From contig JASEIO010000008.1 in NCBI GenBank assembly GCA_030017475.1, positions 1 through 49,460 on the forward strand: a stretch of 49,460 nucleotides of DNA, in the 5' to 3' direction. The DNA comes from a bacterium. GTDB taxonomy: Bacteria > UBA9089 > JASEIO01. Position numbers and translations under genes: made by a program. The notes beneath the pieces were generated by a model. The model worked only from the letters and a program-made list of their open reading frames with translations, did not search any database and had not been told where the DNA came from. Below, piece by piece: positions 27,701 through 36,196 of this stretch. Within the stretch, counting starts at the first letter, position 1. Every line of letters begins with the position of its first letter.

Positions 27701-28217
27701 AAAAGAATTAAAGGATGGTGAACATGTAGTTGTTGGAGGAATCATCAATTCGATTAAAAGGATAACTACAAGATCTGAAAAAAGGATGGCTTTTATAAAC
27801 CTAGAAGATTTAGATGGAACCATAGAGGTAGTTGTATTTCCTGGGGTATTTGAAAAGATAGGAGATATACTCCTTCTTGATAAAATGGTAATAATAAAGG
27901 GATGGGTAAATTTAGAAGAGGATATAGCCAAACTAAATGCCGAAGATGTGATTCCATTATCCCAGGCTAAAAAGATATTAGGAAATATAGGTCATATAAG
28001 ACTTAACACAGTTGGTTTACAAGAAAATACATTGATTAGATTGCATGATGTGCTAACCAAATATGTAGGCCGATCAACCATTTATTTACACGTTCCTTCA
28101 TCTAAGTATGGAGAAGTTACCATTGTCCCTGATCTAAATGTTTCGCTCTCTCAAAGATTGATAAATGAAGTTGAAGAGGTTATTGGCAAAGATTCGATTT
28201 GGTTTGACACTACCTAA
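24780..28217 (+). CDS. dnaE: DNA polymerase III alpha subunit
   Basis: 1145 aa from the ATG at 24780, with GAGGT 5 bases upstream; a TTG at 24768 is less likely. Replicative polymerase of the DnaE1 type. The PHP domain opens with FVHLHVHTEYSLLDG; the palm carries GPGRGSAAGSLVSYALG and the catalytic Asp pair in PDIDIDF (about 398-404); RHASTHAAGIVIS and ALHRPGPL follow; a helix-hairpin-helix region leads to an OB fold (VVVGGIINSIKRI, about 980-1060) and a C-terminal tail. Full length, no break. Its stop overlaps the convergent HD-GYP gene by 8 bases. Confidence 0.97.
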   Translation: MQHTDFVHLHVHTEYSLLDGGIKLHDLIEKAVMYKMPALAITDHGNMFGVIEFYKGCVKKGIKPIIGCEVYVAPTSRFEKKTHGIQDASFHLILLVKDKTGYRNLMKLVSIGNIEGFYYKPRIDKEILSTYSSGLIALSSCLKGEIPHLILKGELEQAKNVALEYRDMFGEGCFYLELHNHGLDDQMVVNQELIKMSKDLSIPLVATNDVHYINKDDAQSHDVLLCIQTGKTLEDKERIRFSTDEFYFKTPNEMKELFESDEAISNTVEIAKHCNLELDVGKVFLPHYEPPKGYTLDSYLRELCYCGLKERFEDIRDEIKERVEKELHIISSMGYSGYFLIIWDLINYAKSRGISVGPGRGSAAGSLVSYALGITDIDPIKYNLFFERFLNPERVSMPDIDIDFSDDRRDEVIDYVIQKYGKDRVARLITFGSMMAKGVIRDVGRVIGLSYSEVDQIAKLIPNESNISLREAISRVSELKSLMEDKKVKFLMEISLRLEGLIRHASTHAAGIVISKDELTNFTPLYKDQKQGTISTQYAMDSIADIGLLKMDLLGLKTLTVIEDTIEMIQRTHKIKIDISNIPLNDKKTFNMLSNGEAIGLFQLESSGMRDLLRKLKPREFSDLIALLALHRPGPLNSGMVDEFIRGKLKRGDIKYPHPALEDILKETYGVIVYQEQVMQIARDLAGFTLGQADELRRAMSKKIPEKMERMREEFIKGAIAKGVKEKVSDSIYELMAKFAEYGFNKAHSTCYALISYRTAYLKAHYPTCFMAALLTSGINDIDKIRLYVQECKRMGIQVLPPDINESEADFIVTGANTIRFGLAAVKNVGLQAINSIVTARKRLGRFSSLYEFCEWVDLRLVNKRVIESLIKCGAFDSTSKKRSCLMESVDHALDVAQTVQRDRVRGQTSFFDVFEKDKGFRSVYEKEIDIPEWEEFKLLSFEKEMLGLYITDHPLAKYEHKLKGYITHTTRQLKELKDGEHVVVGGIINSIKRITTRSEKRMAFINLEDLDGTIEVVVFPGVFEKIGDILLLDKMVIIKGWVNLEEDIAKLNAEDVIPLSQAKKILGNIGHIRLNTVGLQENTLIRLHDVLTKYVGRSTIYLHVPSSKYGEVTIVPDLNVSLSQRLINEVEEVIGKDSIWFDTT

Positions 28218-29355
28218 GGTTTAAGGGATAGAGTTCACGTATCATTTGGGAGAAAAGTCGAACAAGACGGGGTTCAAAAAGTGTTCCTCCTTGTTTGACC
28301 ATTAAACTCAAAACCTCTTCTATATTTTCTGCACCTCTATATGATCTCTTACTGGTCAACGCATCATATGTATCTGATATTTGAACCATAAGGGCTGCTA
28401 AATTTAATTTTCTTCTCCTTACCTTGGGATATCCAGAAAGATCATACCCGATGTGATGTTCAAATGCAACAATACGGCAAAGTTCAGGAACTCCATGGGT
28501 TCTAAAAAGTAGCCTTGCCCCATCTATTGGATGACGTTCTACCACCTCTCTTTCCTCCTTTGTCAAATCCTCCTTCTTTTTGATGATCTCCTTCGGTATC
28601 AAAATCCTTCCTAAGTCATGGAATAAGGCTGAAATCCCAAGGTCATTCAATTCATCCTCTGAAAGCCCAAGGCGTTCTCCTTGTGCAATCGTTAGAATTG
28701 AAACATTTACTGAGTGTACAAAGGAATATACATCATGCATCCTTAGGTGGATCAATTTCATTAAAGAGGATCTAACCCACATCATCGACTCAATGATCTG
28801 TTCTACTATCTCTTTTGCCTCATGAGTTTCTATTTCCTCCTCTCCTTTTTCTATATCTTTTCCAACCCTTTTCATTAAATCAAGGGCAAAACGGTAGACC
28901 TGTTTTGGTGTTATCTTCTTTTTAGTCAAGGGAGCAGAGGATGTATCAATCTTACCTACAACTACATGTGTTACCGAAGTTTTAGCTAACTCTTTCGAAA
29001 TCCCACCCTTTTCTTTGAGTGTATGTTCATCCTGAGATATAACCTTTATAAAGTCTTTTAATTCCCTTCTATCTATCCCTTTAATAAATGTTATTCGCTC
29101 CACTTTTCTTTTTTCAAGAAAGAATATGAAGGAATAAAAGAAGGATGAGAGGTCATGGAATGGCATATCTTCAAACACCAATTCATCCTCTATAATAGCG
29201 AATGATAATTCGTTACGTTCTTTCAGTAGATCCTGCAAATGTTCATCTAATTTATCTATTGAGTCTTCAAATATTGGATGATTTTCTGGATAAAGGGAAA
29301 GGGCTTTTATGCTTGAGGAGAGATATTTGACCAAATCACGAAGTCTTTCCTTCAA
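28210..29355 (-). CDS. HD-GYP-like protein with an unknown N-terminal domain
   Basis: 381 aa. Residues about 1-135 form a domain with no name I recognise, shared with the HEAT-repeat protein directly upstream (SLYPENHPIFEDSIDKL, LVFEDMPF, VERITFIKGIDRRELKDFIKVI). From about 190 an HD domain follows: LRMHDVYSFVHSVNV, His246-Asp247 in ALFHDLGRI, RHPIDGARLLF and EHHIGYDLSGYP. HD-GYP c-di-GMP phosphodiesterases normally read HHExxDGxGYP; here the Glu is Ile and the DG pair is altered, so binding or catalysis may be changed. It overlaps the HEAT gene by 20 bases, so the pair is co-translated. Confidence 0.85.
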   Translation of the reverse strand: MKERLRDLVKYLSSSIKALSLYPENHPIFEDSIDKLDEHLQDLLKERNELSFAIIEDELVFEDMPFHDLSSFFYSFIFFLEKRKVERITFIKGIDRRELKDFIKVISQDEHTLKEKGGISKELAKTSVTHVVVGKIDTSSAPLTKKKITPKQVYRFALDLMKRVGKDIEKGEEEIETHEAKEIVEQIIESMMWVRSSLMKLIHLRMHDVYSFVHSVNVSILTIAQGERLGLSEDELNDLGISALFHDLGRILIPKEIIKKKEDLTKEEREVVERHPIDGARLLFRTHGVPELCRIVAFEHHIGYDLSGYPKVRRRKLNLAALMVQISDTYDALTSKRSYRGAENIEEVLSLMVKQGGTLFEPRLVRLFSQMIRELYPLNLR

Positions 29356-31237
29356 TTTCTACCTCCAGATCCCTCAAGGCAACCTTTGCGCATTCCTTTA
29401 TTTCCTCTTTAATCCATCTTTTCTTCAATAATCTCTTAAGAAATGGAACTGCCCGCTCTACTTTAAGTCTACCCAATGCCTTTATTGCCTCTTTTATCTC
29501 TTCTGTATTTCTTCCAAATATATCCCTTTTTCTTGCAATCCGCAAAAGATGCGGAATGCCTTCTTCTCCTCTTTGGGAAAGTGCTATAATACTACTTTGT
29601 CTAACCTCTATATCTTTATCTTTAAGGAGCTTTAAAAGTAACTGGAATGAATCTTTGTCCTTTAACCTACCAAGGACTCGAGCCAATTCTCTTCTCACTC
29701 TAAAATCTTCATGATGGAGAAGTGGTGGTAAATCCGGCATGATGCTTTCGTCTCCAACACTTGCGAGAATTGTTAACATGTTTCTCGTAACATACCAAGG
29801 TGAATCCTTAAGCCTCTCTCTTAGTTTAGGAATCGTAGATTCTCCAATTTGAGCTAAGGTATTAATAAGAAATCTCCTAACTTCTCTTTCTCTTTCTTCA
29901 GCTAATAGATCTATTAAAGTAGAAACCCCGTCTTCTCCTAAAAGAGAAAGAATCTTCCCTACCTTTTCCCTTTTTTCTTTGTCTGAGATCTTAAACTGTA
30001 GGATTAGAGATCGAAATAGGTCCTTTTCCCTTTCCTTTGTTAAATACTCCGTAGCTCTAAATATTTCAAGCGCTTTAATTACTAAATCAAATTCCGATGA
30101 GGTCACAAAATCCTTTAAAACCTCAGCTATCTCTTTTCCAACCTTTACATCTTTTGTGAAGGAGAATAAATCAAGTAAAACCCAAATATAATCATACTGT
30201 AGATCTTTCCCTTTTAAATCTTCCGAAACCTCCTTTTTTAATTCCCTTTCTTCAACCTCAGATACCCCTTCTGCGAGAAGGCCTAATTCCTTCTCCCTTT
30301 CCTTAGATAAGACCTCAACATCTTCTCTTTCAGTAAGACGTTTCTTAATCTCTTTCCAACGAATGACAGAAGAGGATGAATATGCCTTGGTTATCCTTTC
30401 ATGAAGAAGCGAAATGATACGCCTCCTTCTTTTTTCATCTGGAAGAAGAACCCGGAATACCTCCTCTATCCCTTCCTCTTCAAAGGAAGAGATTAGGATG
30501 GATGTTATCTCCTCATCTGAAAACCTCTGTAAGATCTCCTTTACCTTACCTCCCTTTTCCGCTACCTCTTTCATCAATCTAAATCTTTTTCCCGAAGGTA
30601 AGTGGTATATAAAGGAGGAGAGCTTCTCATGAGGAACGAAATTCTCTATTCTTTCAAGAAAGGTGAGACACGAGGGAACATCTATCCTACCTATAACCTC
30701 CCCTGCCTTTTTCGGGTTATTAAAAAGCTCTCTTAATACCTCAAACTCGTCTATGGAGAGTATATCCTTTTCCCCTGTAATGAAAGCCATTATCTCGATC
30801 AGTGCATCTGGTACAACTGGTAATTCAAAGATCTTTGCATAGTCTATTTTAAGAACCTTTATTTTAGAAATCCCTTCTTCATCCAAGACCTTATCTATTC
30901 CCTTTTTTCTTAACTCATGGGGTTGCAGAATGATTATTTTTAGAAACCTTTTTATATCCTCCTCCTTTACTCCACGCTCGAAGGTAATAGCTTGAACTCC
31001 CCTTTTTCTTAACCTTTCAGCAAATTCCCTTGCTCCACCCTCCTGAAATTTTTTATCTTTAAACGTAAGCGTATTCCTTGAAATCTTTAGATTTAAATCC
31101 TCTTCTAACTTCATAAAATCTTTCATTAATCTATTTATAGAGTTTGTCACTATTGGATGAAAATCCGGATACATCTCAATTGCCCCTATCGAAAGATTTA
31201 AGCCATTGATTATTTTTATAATGTAAGAACTCTCCAT
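29336..31237 (-). CDS. HEAT-repeat protein with an unknown N-terminal domain
   Basis: 633 aa, soluble, rich in Lys and Glu. Residues about 1-140 match the N-terminal domain of the downstream HD-GYP protein (EMYPDFHPIVTNSINRL, LTFKDKKF, VQAITFERGVKEEDIKRFLKII). The middle (about 150-350) is helical. From about 400 to 620 there are HEAT/PBS-type helical repeats: VSTLIDLLAEER, LPPLLHHEDFRVRRELARVLG, LLKLLKDKDIEVRQSSIIALSQRG, AVPFLKRLL. Such arrays are protein-binding scaffolds. The ATG at 31237 has no ribosome site and lies at most 13 bases after a perfect -10. Function unknown; a signalling scaffold for the HD-GYP partner is inference. Confidence 0.82.
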   Translation of the reverse strand: MESSYIIKIINGLNLSIGAIEMYPDFHPIVTNSINRLMKDFMKLEEDLNLKISRNTLTFKDKKFQEGGAREFAERLRKRGVQAITFERGVKEEDIKRFLKIIILQPHELRKKGIDKVLDEEGISKIKVLKIDYAKIFELPVVPDALIEIMAFITGEKDILSIDEFEVLRELFNNPKKAGEVIGRIDVPSCLTFLERIENFVPHEKLSSFIYHLPSGKRFRLMKEVAEKGGKVKEILQRFSDEEITSILISSFEEEGIEEVFRVLLPDEKRRRRIISLLHERITKAYSSSSVIRWKEIKKRLTEREDVEVLSKEREKELGLLAEGVSEVEERELKKEVSEDLKGKDLQYDYIWVLLDLFSFTKDVKVGKEIAEVLKDFVTSSEFDLVIKALEIFRATEYLTKEREKDLFRSLILQFKISDKEKREKVGKILSLLGEDGVSTLIDLLAEEREREVRRFLINTLAQIGESTIPKLRERLKDSPWYVTRNMLTILASVGDESIMPDLPPLLHHEDFRVRRELARVLGRLKDKDSFQLLLKLLKDKDIEVRQSSIIALSQRGEEGIPHLLRIARKRDIFGRNTEEIKEAIKALGRLKVERAVPFLKRLLKKRWIKEEIKECAKVALRDLEVEIEGKTS

Positions 31238-31250
31238 ACTTATACTTATA

Positions 31251-31279
31251 ATTATACTTGGAATCTATAGAAATAACAA
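31251..31279 (-). promoter_or_regulatory. Sigma-70 promoter for the HEAT/HD-GYP pair
   Basis: On the reverse strand TTGTTA (31279-31274), a 17-base spacer and TATAAT (31256-31251). The ATG at 31237 is only 13 bases further, so the mRNA would be leaderless or nearly so. Confidence 0.6.
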
Positions 31280-31291
31280 GAAAAAAATTTC

Positions 31292-31320
31292 TTGCATAAT
31301 CTTTAATTTTAACTTATAAT
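31292..31320 (+). promoter_or_regulatory. Sigma-70 promoter for serS
   Basis: TTGCAT (31292-31297), a 17-base spacer and TATAAT (31315-31320). It is divergent from and next to the HEAT gene promoter. The leader of about 65 bases before serS contains a short CACAAG/CTTGTG hairpin but no T-box consensus. Confidence 0.65.
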
Positions 31321-31348
31321 AGAAACACAAGATGGACACCGCTTGTGA

Positions 31349-32674
<1,326 letters not shown>

Positions 32675-32777
32675 AGTAGTTAAGATGAATCGAAGGGTTT
32701 TGGTTATAGGTCTCCTGAAGAGATAGTTTTTGAAAGACAGGATGATTGCCAAATCTTAGGGAATTTATTAAAAGTAT

Positions 32778-32805
32778 TAAAGTATTTCCCTCTTTTTGCC
32801 GATAA
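32778..32805 (+). promoter_or_regulatory. Sigma-28 (FliA/SigD) type promoter for fliS
   Basis: TAAAGTAT (32778-32785), a 12-base spacer and GCCGATAA (32798-32805). The -10 equals the E. coli FliA consensus exactly and the -35 differs at one base (TAAAGTTT). TAAA-N16-GCCGATAA also fits the SigD spacing. It lies 25 bases before fliS. A class-3 flagellar promoter in front of a flagellin chaperone gene is what known hierarchies predict. Confidence 0.8.
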
Positions 32806-32830
32806 AGATAATAGCAAGGAGACATGATTA

Positions 32831-33220
32831 ATGGTAATAAGTCCATATGATAAGTATAAGAAGGCAAAGATTGAAACAGCCTCGCAAGGTAAACTTATTT
32901 TAATGTTATATGATGGAGCAATAAGATTTTTAAACCACGCTAAAGTTAGTTTAGAAGATAAAAGATATGATGTGGTTAATAATAATCTAATCAAAGCTCA
33001 GGAGATTTTGACTGAGCTTATGTTATCTTTAAACATGAGTGTGGGGGATATAGCTAAAAATCTATATAGTCTTTATGATTTTATGTATAGAAAGCTTATT
33101 GAAGCAAATGTCAAAAAGGATTCAGGGCTTATTACAGAGATTCGAGATATGCTACAGGAATTAAAAGGGGCCTGGGAAGAGGGGATAAAAAAGTTGGGGG
33201 AAAAGGTATTAAAGACTTAG
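32831..33220 (+). CDS. fliS: Flagellin export chaperone FliS
   Basis: 129 aa, all helical, typical FliS size. YDKYKKAKIETASQGKLILMLYDGAIRFLNHA is the family signature, followed by helices containing LIKAQEILTELMLSLNM and the NLYSLYDFMYRKLIEAN segment. It binds the C-terminus of flagellin in the cytoplasm and stops early polymerisation. AAGGAG lies 9 bases before the ATG at 32831. Flagellin and fliD are not in this window. The flgN-like gene begins 3 bases after its stop. Confidence 0.95.
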   Translation: MVISPYDKYKKAKIETASQGKLILMLYDGAIRFLNHAKVSLEDKRYDVVNNNLIKAQEILTELMLSLNMSVGDIAKNLYSLYDFMYRKLIEANVKKDSGLITEIRDMLQELKGAWEEGIKKLGEKVLKT

Positions 33221-33223
33221 GGA

Positions 33224-33715
33224 ATGGGAAATAGGGTAAATGATCTTGTTTTTAAACTTATTGGTTCTATTAAAAGACAAAGAGGAGTGCTTTCTGAAAT
33301 TCTGGATATAGTAAAAGAGGAAAATGAGGCAATCATAAATTCTGATTTAGAAAGATTGAATAGCTCTATTGAAAGACAAGAGGATAAAAAGGATGAGCTG
33401 AAGGCTCTTGTAGATGAAATCCTTCCCGTAGAAAAAGAATTGGCTAAATATTTCAAATTAGAAACCTTTTCTCCTGAAAAGATAGTTAACCTGATAGACG
33501 CACCTTTAAAAGATGATTTAAGTGCGCAACTTGATAAATTAAATCAAATTCTTTCGCATGTAATGAGATTAGAAGAGGAAAATGAGCAAATGTTAGAAGA
33601 GAAGATGGTAAAGGTTAAAGAGGAATTAATTTCTATTAAAAAAGAAAGGATGTTGAGAAATACATATTCAAAAAAGGTGGGAAAGTCAGCTATATATATA
33701 GATAAAAATCTATAA
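33224..33715 (+). CDS. FlgN-like flagellar chaperone
   Basis: 163 aa, almost wholly helical with long heptad stretches. The pattern LIKRQRGVLSEILDIVKEENEAIINSDLERLNSSIERQEDKKDELKALVDEI (read from about residue 14) is that of the FlgN family, which guards hook-associated proteins FlgK and FlgL before export. The place directly after fliS under the sigma-28 promoter supports the call. Sequence similarity in this family is weak, so the fold and context carry most of the weight. Confidence 0.75.
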   Translation: MGNRVNDLVFKLIGSIKRQRGVLSEILDIVKEENEAIINSDLERLNSSIERQEDKKDELKALVDEILPVEKELAKYFKLETFSPEKIVNLIDAPLKDDLSAQLDKLNQILSHVMRLEEENEQMLEEKMVKVKEELISIKKERMLRNTYSKKVGKSAIYIDKNL

Positions 33716-33742
33716 AACAGCTTAAATAGTTGAGGCTGTTTT
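33714..33742 (+). terminator. Weak hairpin after the flgN-like gene
   Basis: AAAACAGC (33714-33721) pairs with GCTGTTTT (33735-33742), an 8-bp stem whose right arm ends in four T. No further T-run follows. It may attenuate transcription into the small gene at 33782. Confidence 0.3.
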
Positions 33743-33781
33743 AACACATCTAAAGATTTTAGAAAGGAGTGGTAAACGGAC

Positions 33782-34078
33782 ATGGAGATTGGAACTGATT
33801 ATAATTTCAACAATTTAAGGAATCAGAACTTAGAAAAGGATAAAAGAACTTATAAGGCAAACTCAGACAATCCTAAAAAGGATTCATCAATTGAAGGAAA
33901 AGATGCTGTTTCAATTGCCGAAGAAACCATTAAAGCAATGAATGTAAAGATAGAAGATGTAGGGGAGGCTGTAAATTTAATAAAACAGGTTCAAGGAGAA
34001 CTCTTAAAACAACCAGGTGTAGGAATACTTGCTCACCAAAATTTAGCCTCTGAAAGAGTTATGAAGTTAATAGGATAA
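33782..34078 (+). CDS. Small protein of the flagellar operon, function unknown
   Basis: 98 aa. The first 40 residues are polar and Asn/Lys rich, probably disordered; residues about 43-98 are helical (AVSIAEETIKAMN, AVNLIKQVQGEL) and end in LAHQNLASERVMKLIG. A closing pattern of the type A-x-x-N-x-x-x-x-x-V-x-x-L is one I associate with small proteins in flagellar loci, but I cannot name the family. AGAAAGGAG stands upstream of the ATG. It follows the flgN-like gene after 66 bases that include an AAAACAGC/GCTGTTTT hairpin, and it converges on mgtE. Confidence 0.65.
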   Translation: MEIGTDYNFNNLRNQNLEKDKRTYKANSDNPKKDSSIEGKDAVSIAEETIKAMNVKIEDVGEAVNLIKQVQGELLKQPGVGILAHQNLASERVMKLIG

Positions 34079-34108
34079 TCATAAGTCGAGATGTAATGAA
34101 GAATGAGA

Positions 34109-35473
34109 TTATAAATACTTTATCAATATAGTAGCTAATACAAAATAGATAAGGAGTCCAGTAATATCTGTAGTAGCAGTGACAAGTGGTCCAGATGCTG
34201 CAGCAGGATCAATATGTAGCTTTTTAAAGAGAATTGGAGAGATGGTACCCACAAAGGCAGCTGCGGTTAAGGCCAAAAATATAGACAACCCTACTATTAT
34301 TCCTAATAGATGAGTTTCTACTACACAGGTTTCGGTTCGTAAAAATGGGGTTATTAAACCAATCCCCACTCCACATATCCCTCCCATAATCAATCCTATA
34401 CCTATCTCTTTAAACAATATCCCTTTAATCCTATCTATATCTATATGGCCTATGGCTATTCCACGAACTATTATGGTAGATGATTGAATGCCTACATTTC
34501 CTGCCATTCCCATAATTAAAGGTATGAAGAAGGTTAGGGTAATTATCTCGGATAAGGTAACATTAAATAATCTAATTACAAAACCAGCAATTATCCCTCC
34601 AATAAGAAAGGTAAATAACCACGGTAGTCTGATAAAGGCTACCTTAAATACTGGTGCCTTGAGGAGCTCTTCTTCAGGGGAAGTACCAGTCATTTTGTAG
34701 ATATCTTCTGTAGCCTCCTTTTCAATAACATCTATTATATCATCAACTGTAACTATCCCTACTAACCTATTATCATCTTCTACTACTGGGATAGCTAAAA
34801 GATTATATTTTGCTACTATAGCCGCTACCTCCTCTTGATCTGTATCCACCGAAACCTTAACTACATCCCGAGTCATTATTTGAGAAATGGGGATGTTTGG
34901 ACGAGCCATAATAAAGGTTCTGATAGAAACTACTCCGGTTAAACGATCTTCTTTATCTACCACATAGATATAAGAAATCGTCTCTGCCTCTACTGCCTCT
35001 CTTAGATAAGTTGTCGTTTCTTCTACAGTGGTCTCTTCACGTAATGCCACATAATCTGTGGTCATTATCCCACCAGCTGTATCTTCTTTATACTTCAGTA
35101 GTTTCTTAACATCAGCTACCTCCTCTTTCTTCATTAACCGAAAAAGTCTATCTATCGTTTTTGGTTCCAATTCAGAGAATAGATCTGCCCTTTCATCTGA
35201 AGCCATTTCATCCAATACCTCTACTGTCTTTTTCTTGCTTAAAACCTCTAATAATTCCTGTTGTAAAGATGTATCCAATTGTTCAAACACTGAAATCGCT
35301 TTTTCATCCTGAAGAGCTCGAAAAACAGCTACCTTTTCATCAAGTTTCAGCTCCTCAAAAATTTCGGCAATATCTGCAGGATGAAATTCTTGTAAGAGGC
35401 GTTGTAATCTATCTTCTGCACCAATTTCTAAGAATTCTCTAATCTCAGGAATGAACAAGGCCAAATTCTTCAC
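34109..35473 (-). CDS. mgtE: Magnesium transporter MgtE
   Basis: 454 aa, normal length. N-terminal superhelical domain (about 1-130; LLQEFHPADIAEIFEELKLDEK, LFSELEPKTIDRLFRLM), two CBS domains (about 135-255; IMTTDYVALREETTVEE, IMTRDVVKVSVDTDQEE), then a five-helix membrane domain (about 280-454) with GMAGNVGIQSSTIIVRGIA and AASGPLVTATTDITGL. The cytosolic part senses Mg2+ and gates the pore. The start is a GTG at 35473 with GGAGG 7 bases upstream. No M-box riboswitch is visible in the 22 bases before it. It follows the PAP2 fragment in the same direction. Confidence 0.95.
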   Translation of the reverse strand: MKNLALFIPEIREFLEIGAEDRLQRLLQEFHPADIAEIFEELKLDEKVAVFRALQDEKAISVFEQLDTSLQQELLEVLSKKKTVEVLDEMASDERADLFSELEPKTIDRLFRLMKKEEVADVKKLLKYKEDTAGGIMTTDYVALREETTVEETTTYLREAVEAETISYIYVVDKEDRLTGVVSIRTFIMARPNIPISQIMTRDVVKVSVDTDQEEVAAIVAKYNLLAIPVVEDDNRLVGIVTVDDIIDVIEKEATEDIYKMTGTSPEEELLKAPVFKVAFIRLPWLFTFLIGGIIAGFVIRLFNVTLSEIITLTFFIPLIMGMAGNVGIQSSTIIVRGIAIGHIDIDRIKGILFKEIGIGLIMGGICGVGIGLITPFLRTETCVVETHLLGIIVGLSIFLALTAAAFVGTISPILFKKLHIDPAAASGPLVTATTDITGLLIYFVLATILIKYL

Positions 35474-35495
35474 CTCTTCTCCTCCCGCACCTTGT

Positions 35496-35708
35496 CTAAG
35501 TATAGATTTGAAAAACTAAGATAGTAATTAGCATACCGAGAAGGGACCCATTTGTGATCTCCCATATTGTGTGAATTCCCATCCTTATTCTACTTTCACT
35601 TACCATAATTGCCATAATAAACACTAAAATAGTTATTAAAAGATGTTCGGTCACAAATGCCACGGAAGTGAAGATTGAAAAAGAAATAGCCGCATGTGCC
35701 GATGGCAT
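35496..35708 (-). pseudogene. PAP2-type phosphatase C-terminal part, out of frame with dgkA
   Basis: About 70 codons encoding the C-terminal half of a PAP2 phosphatase: PSAHAAISFS corresponds to the PSGH motif and SRIRMGIHTIWEI to the SRxxxxxHxxxD motif (the final Asp is Glu here). Three hydrophobic segments. It reads in a different frame from the dgkA gene upstream. Restoring one G in the G run at 35715-35709 joins the two into MRGGMPSAHAAISF, the expected sequence of a DgkA-PAP2 fusion. So this is the detached tail of that fusion, caused by a real frameshift, slippage at the G run, or an assembly error. It is not likely to start by itself. Confidence 0.75.
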
Positions 35709-36196
35709 CCCCCCCTCATAAATGTCCCTTTTTTAGAAAAGGCTTTACAGATTATAACACATACTATAACCAAAATAAGGGAAATGAATGTGAGATGAGT
35801 GGGGGTTTCCTTAATTTTAGTAATTACTGGAGTTATGGAACGCTCGGCTAAACGAGGGTATAAGGTTAAATAGCCTACTATAATCGCATTGAAAGAGGCA
35901 ACTAAAACTGCTCCAGCAGATATATCCTTTGCCATTCTTGCTAAATGATTATATGTAGAAGAGATAATATTTAAACCTGTTTCAATGGCGGTATTAACCA
36001 TTTCACATATTAAGACCAAGCTTATGGCAAATGATATAGCTATCAATTCTACCTTAGTTAGATCTAAGAATAGACTCAATAGAAAAACTATGGCGCCAGC
36101 AATAAAATGTATTTGCATATTTCTTTGGGTTTTTAAAACATAGATAACTCCTTGAATAGCATAATTGAAACTTCTTATTAAGCTAAACCTTTTCAT
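35651..36196 (-). CDS. dgkA: DgkA-type lipid kinase, N-terminal part of a frameshifted DgkA-PAP2 fusion
   Basis: The DgkA domain is complete at about residues 1-115: SFNYAIQGVIYVLKTQRNMQIHFIAG, then the catalytic/metal stretch ISLVLICEMVNTAIETGLNII and MAKDISAGAVLVASFNAIIVGY. In Gram-positive relatives it phosphorylates undecaprenol, recycling the lipid carrier; in others diacylglycerol. Two more hydrophobic segments follow as in DgkA-PAP2 fusions, and then at KKGTFMRGG the frame slips at a run of seven G and ends in 12 unrelated residues. ybeY overlaps its start by four bases. The kinase itself should still be functional. Confidence 0.85.
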   Translation of the reverse strand: MKRFSLIRSFNYAIQGVIYVLKTQRNMQIHFIAGAIVFLLSLFLDLTKVELIAISFAISLVLICEMVNTAIETGLNIISSTYNHLARMAKDISAGAVLVASFNAIIVGYLTLYPRLAERSITPVITKIKETPTHLTFISLILVIVCVIICKAFSKKGTFMRGGCHRHMRLFLFQSSLPWHL

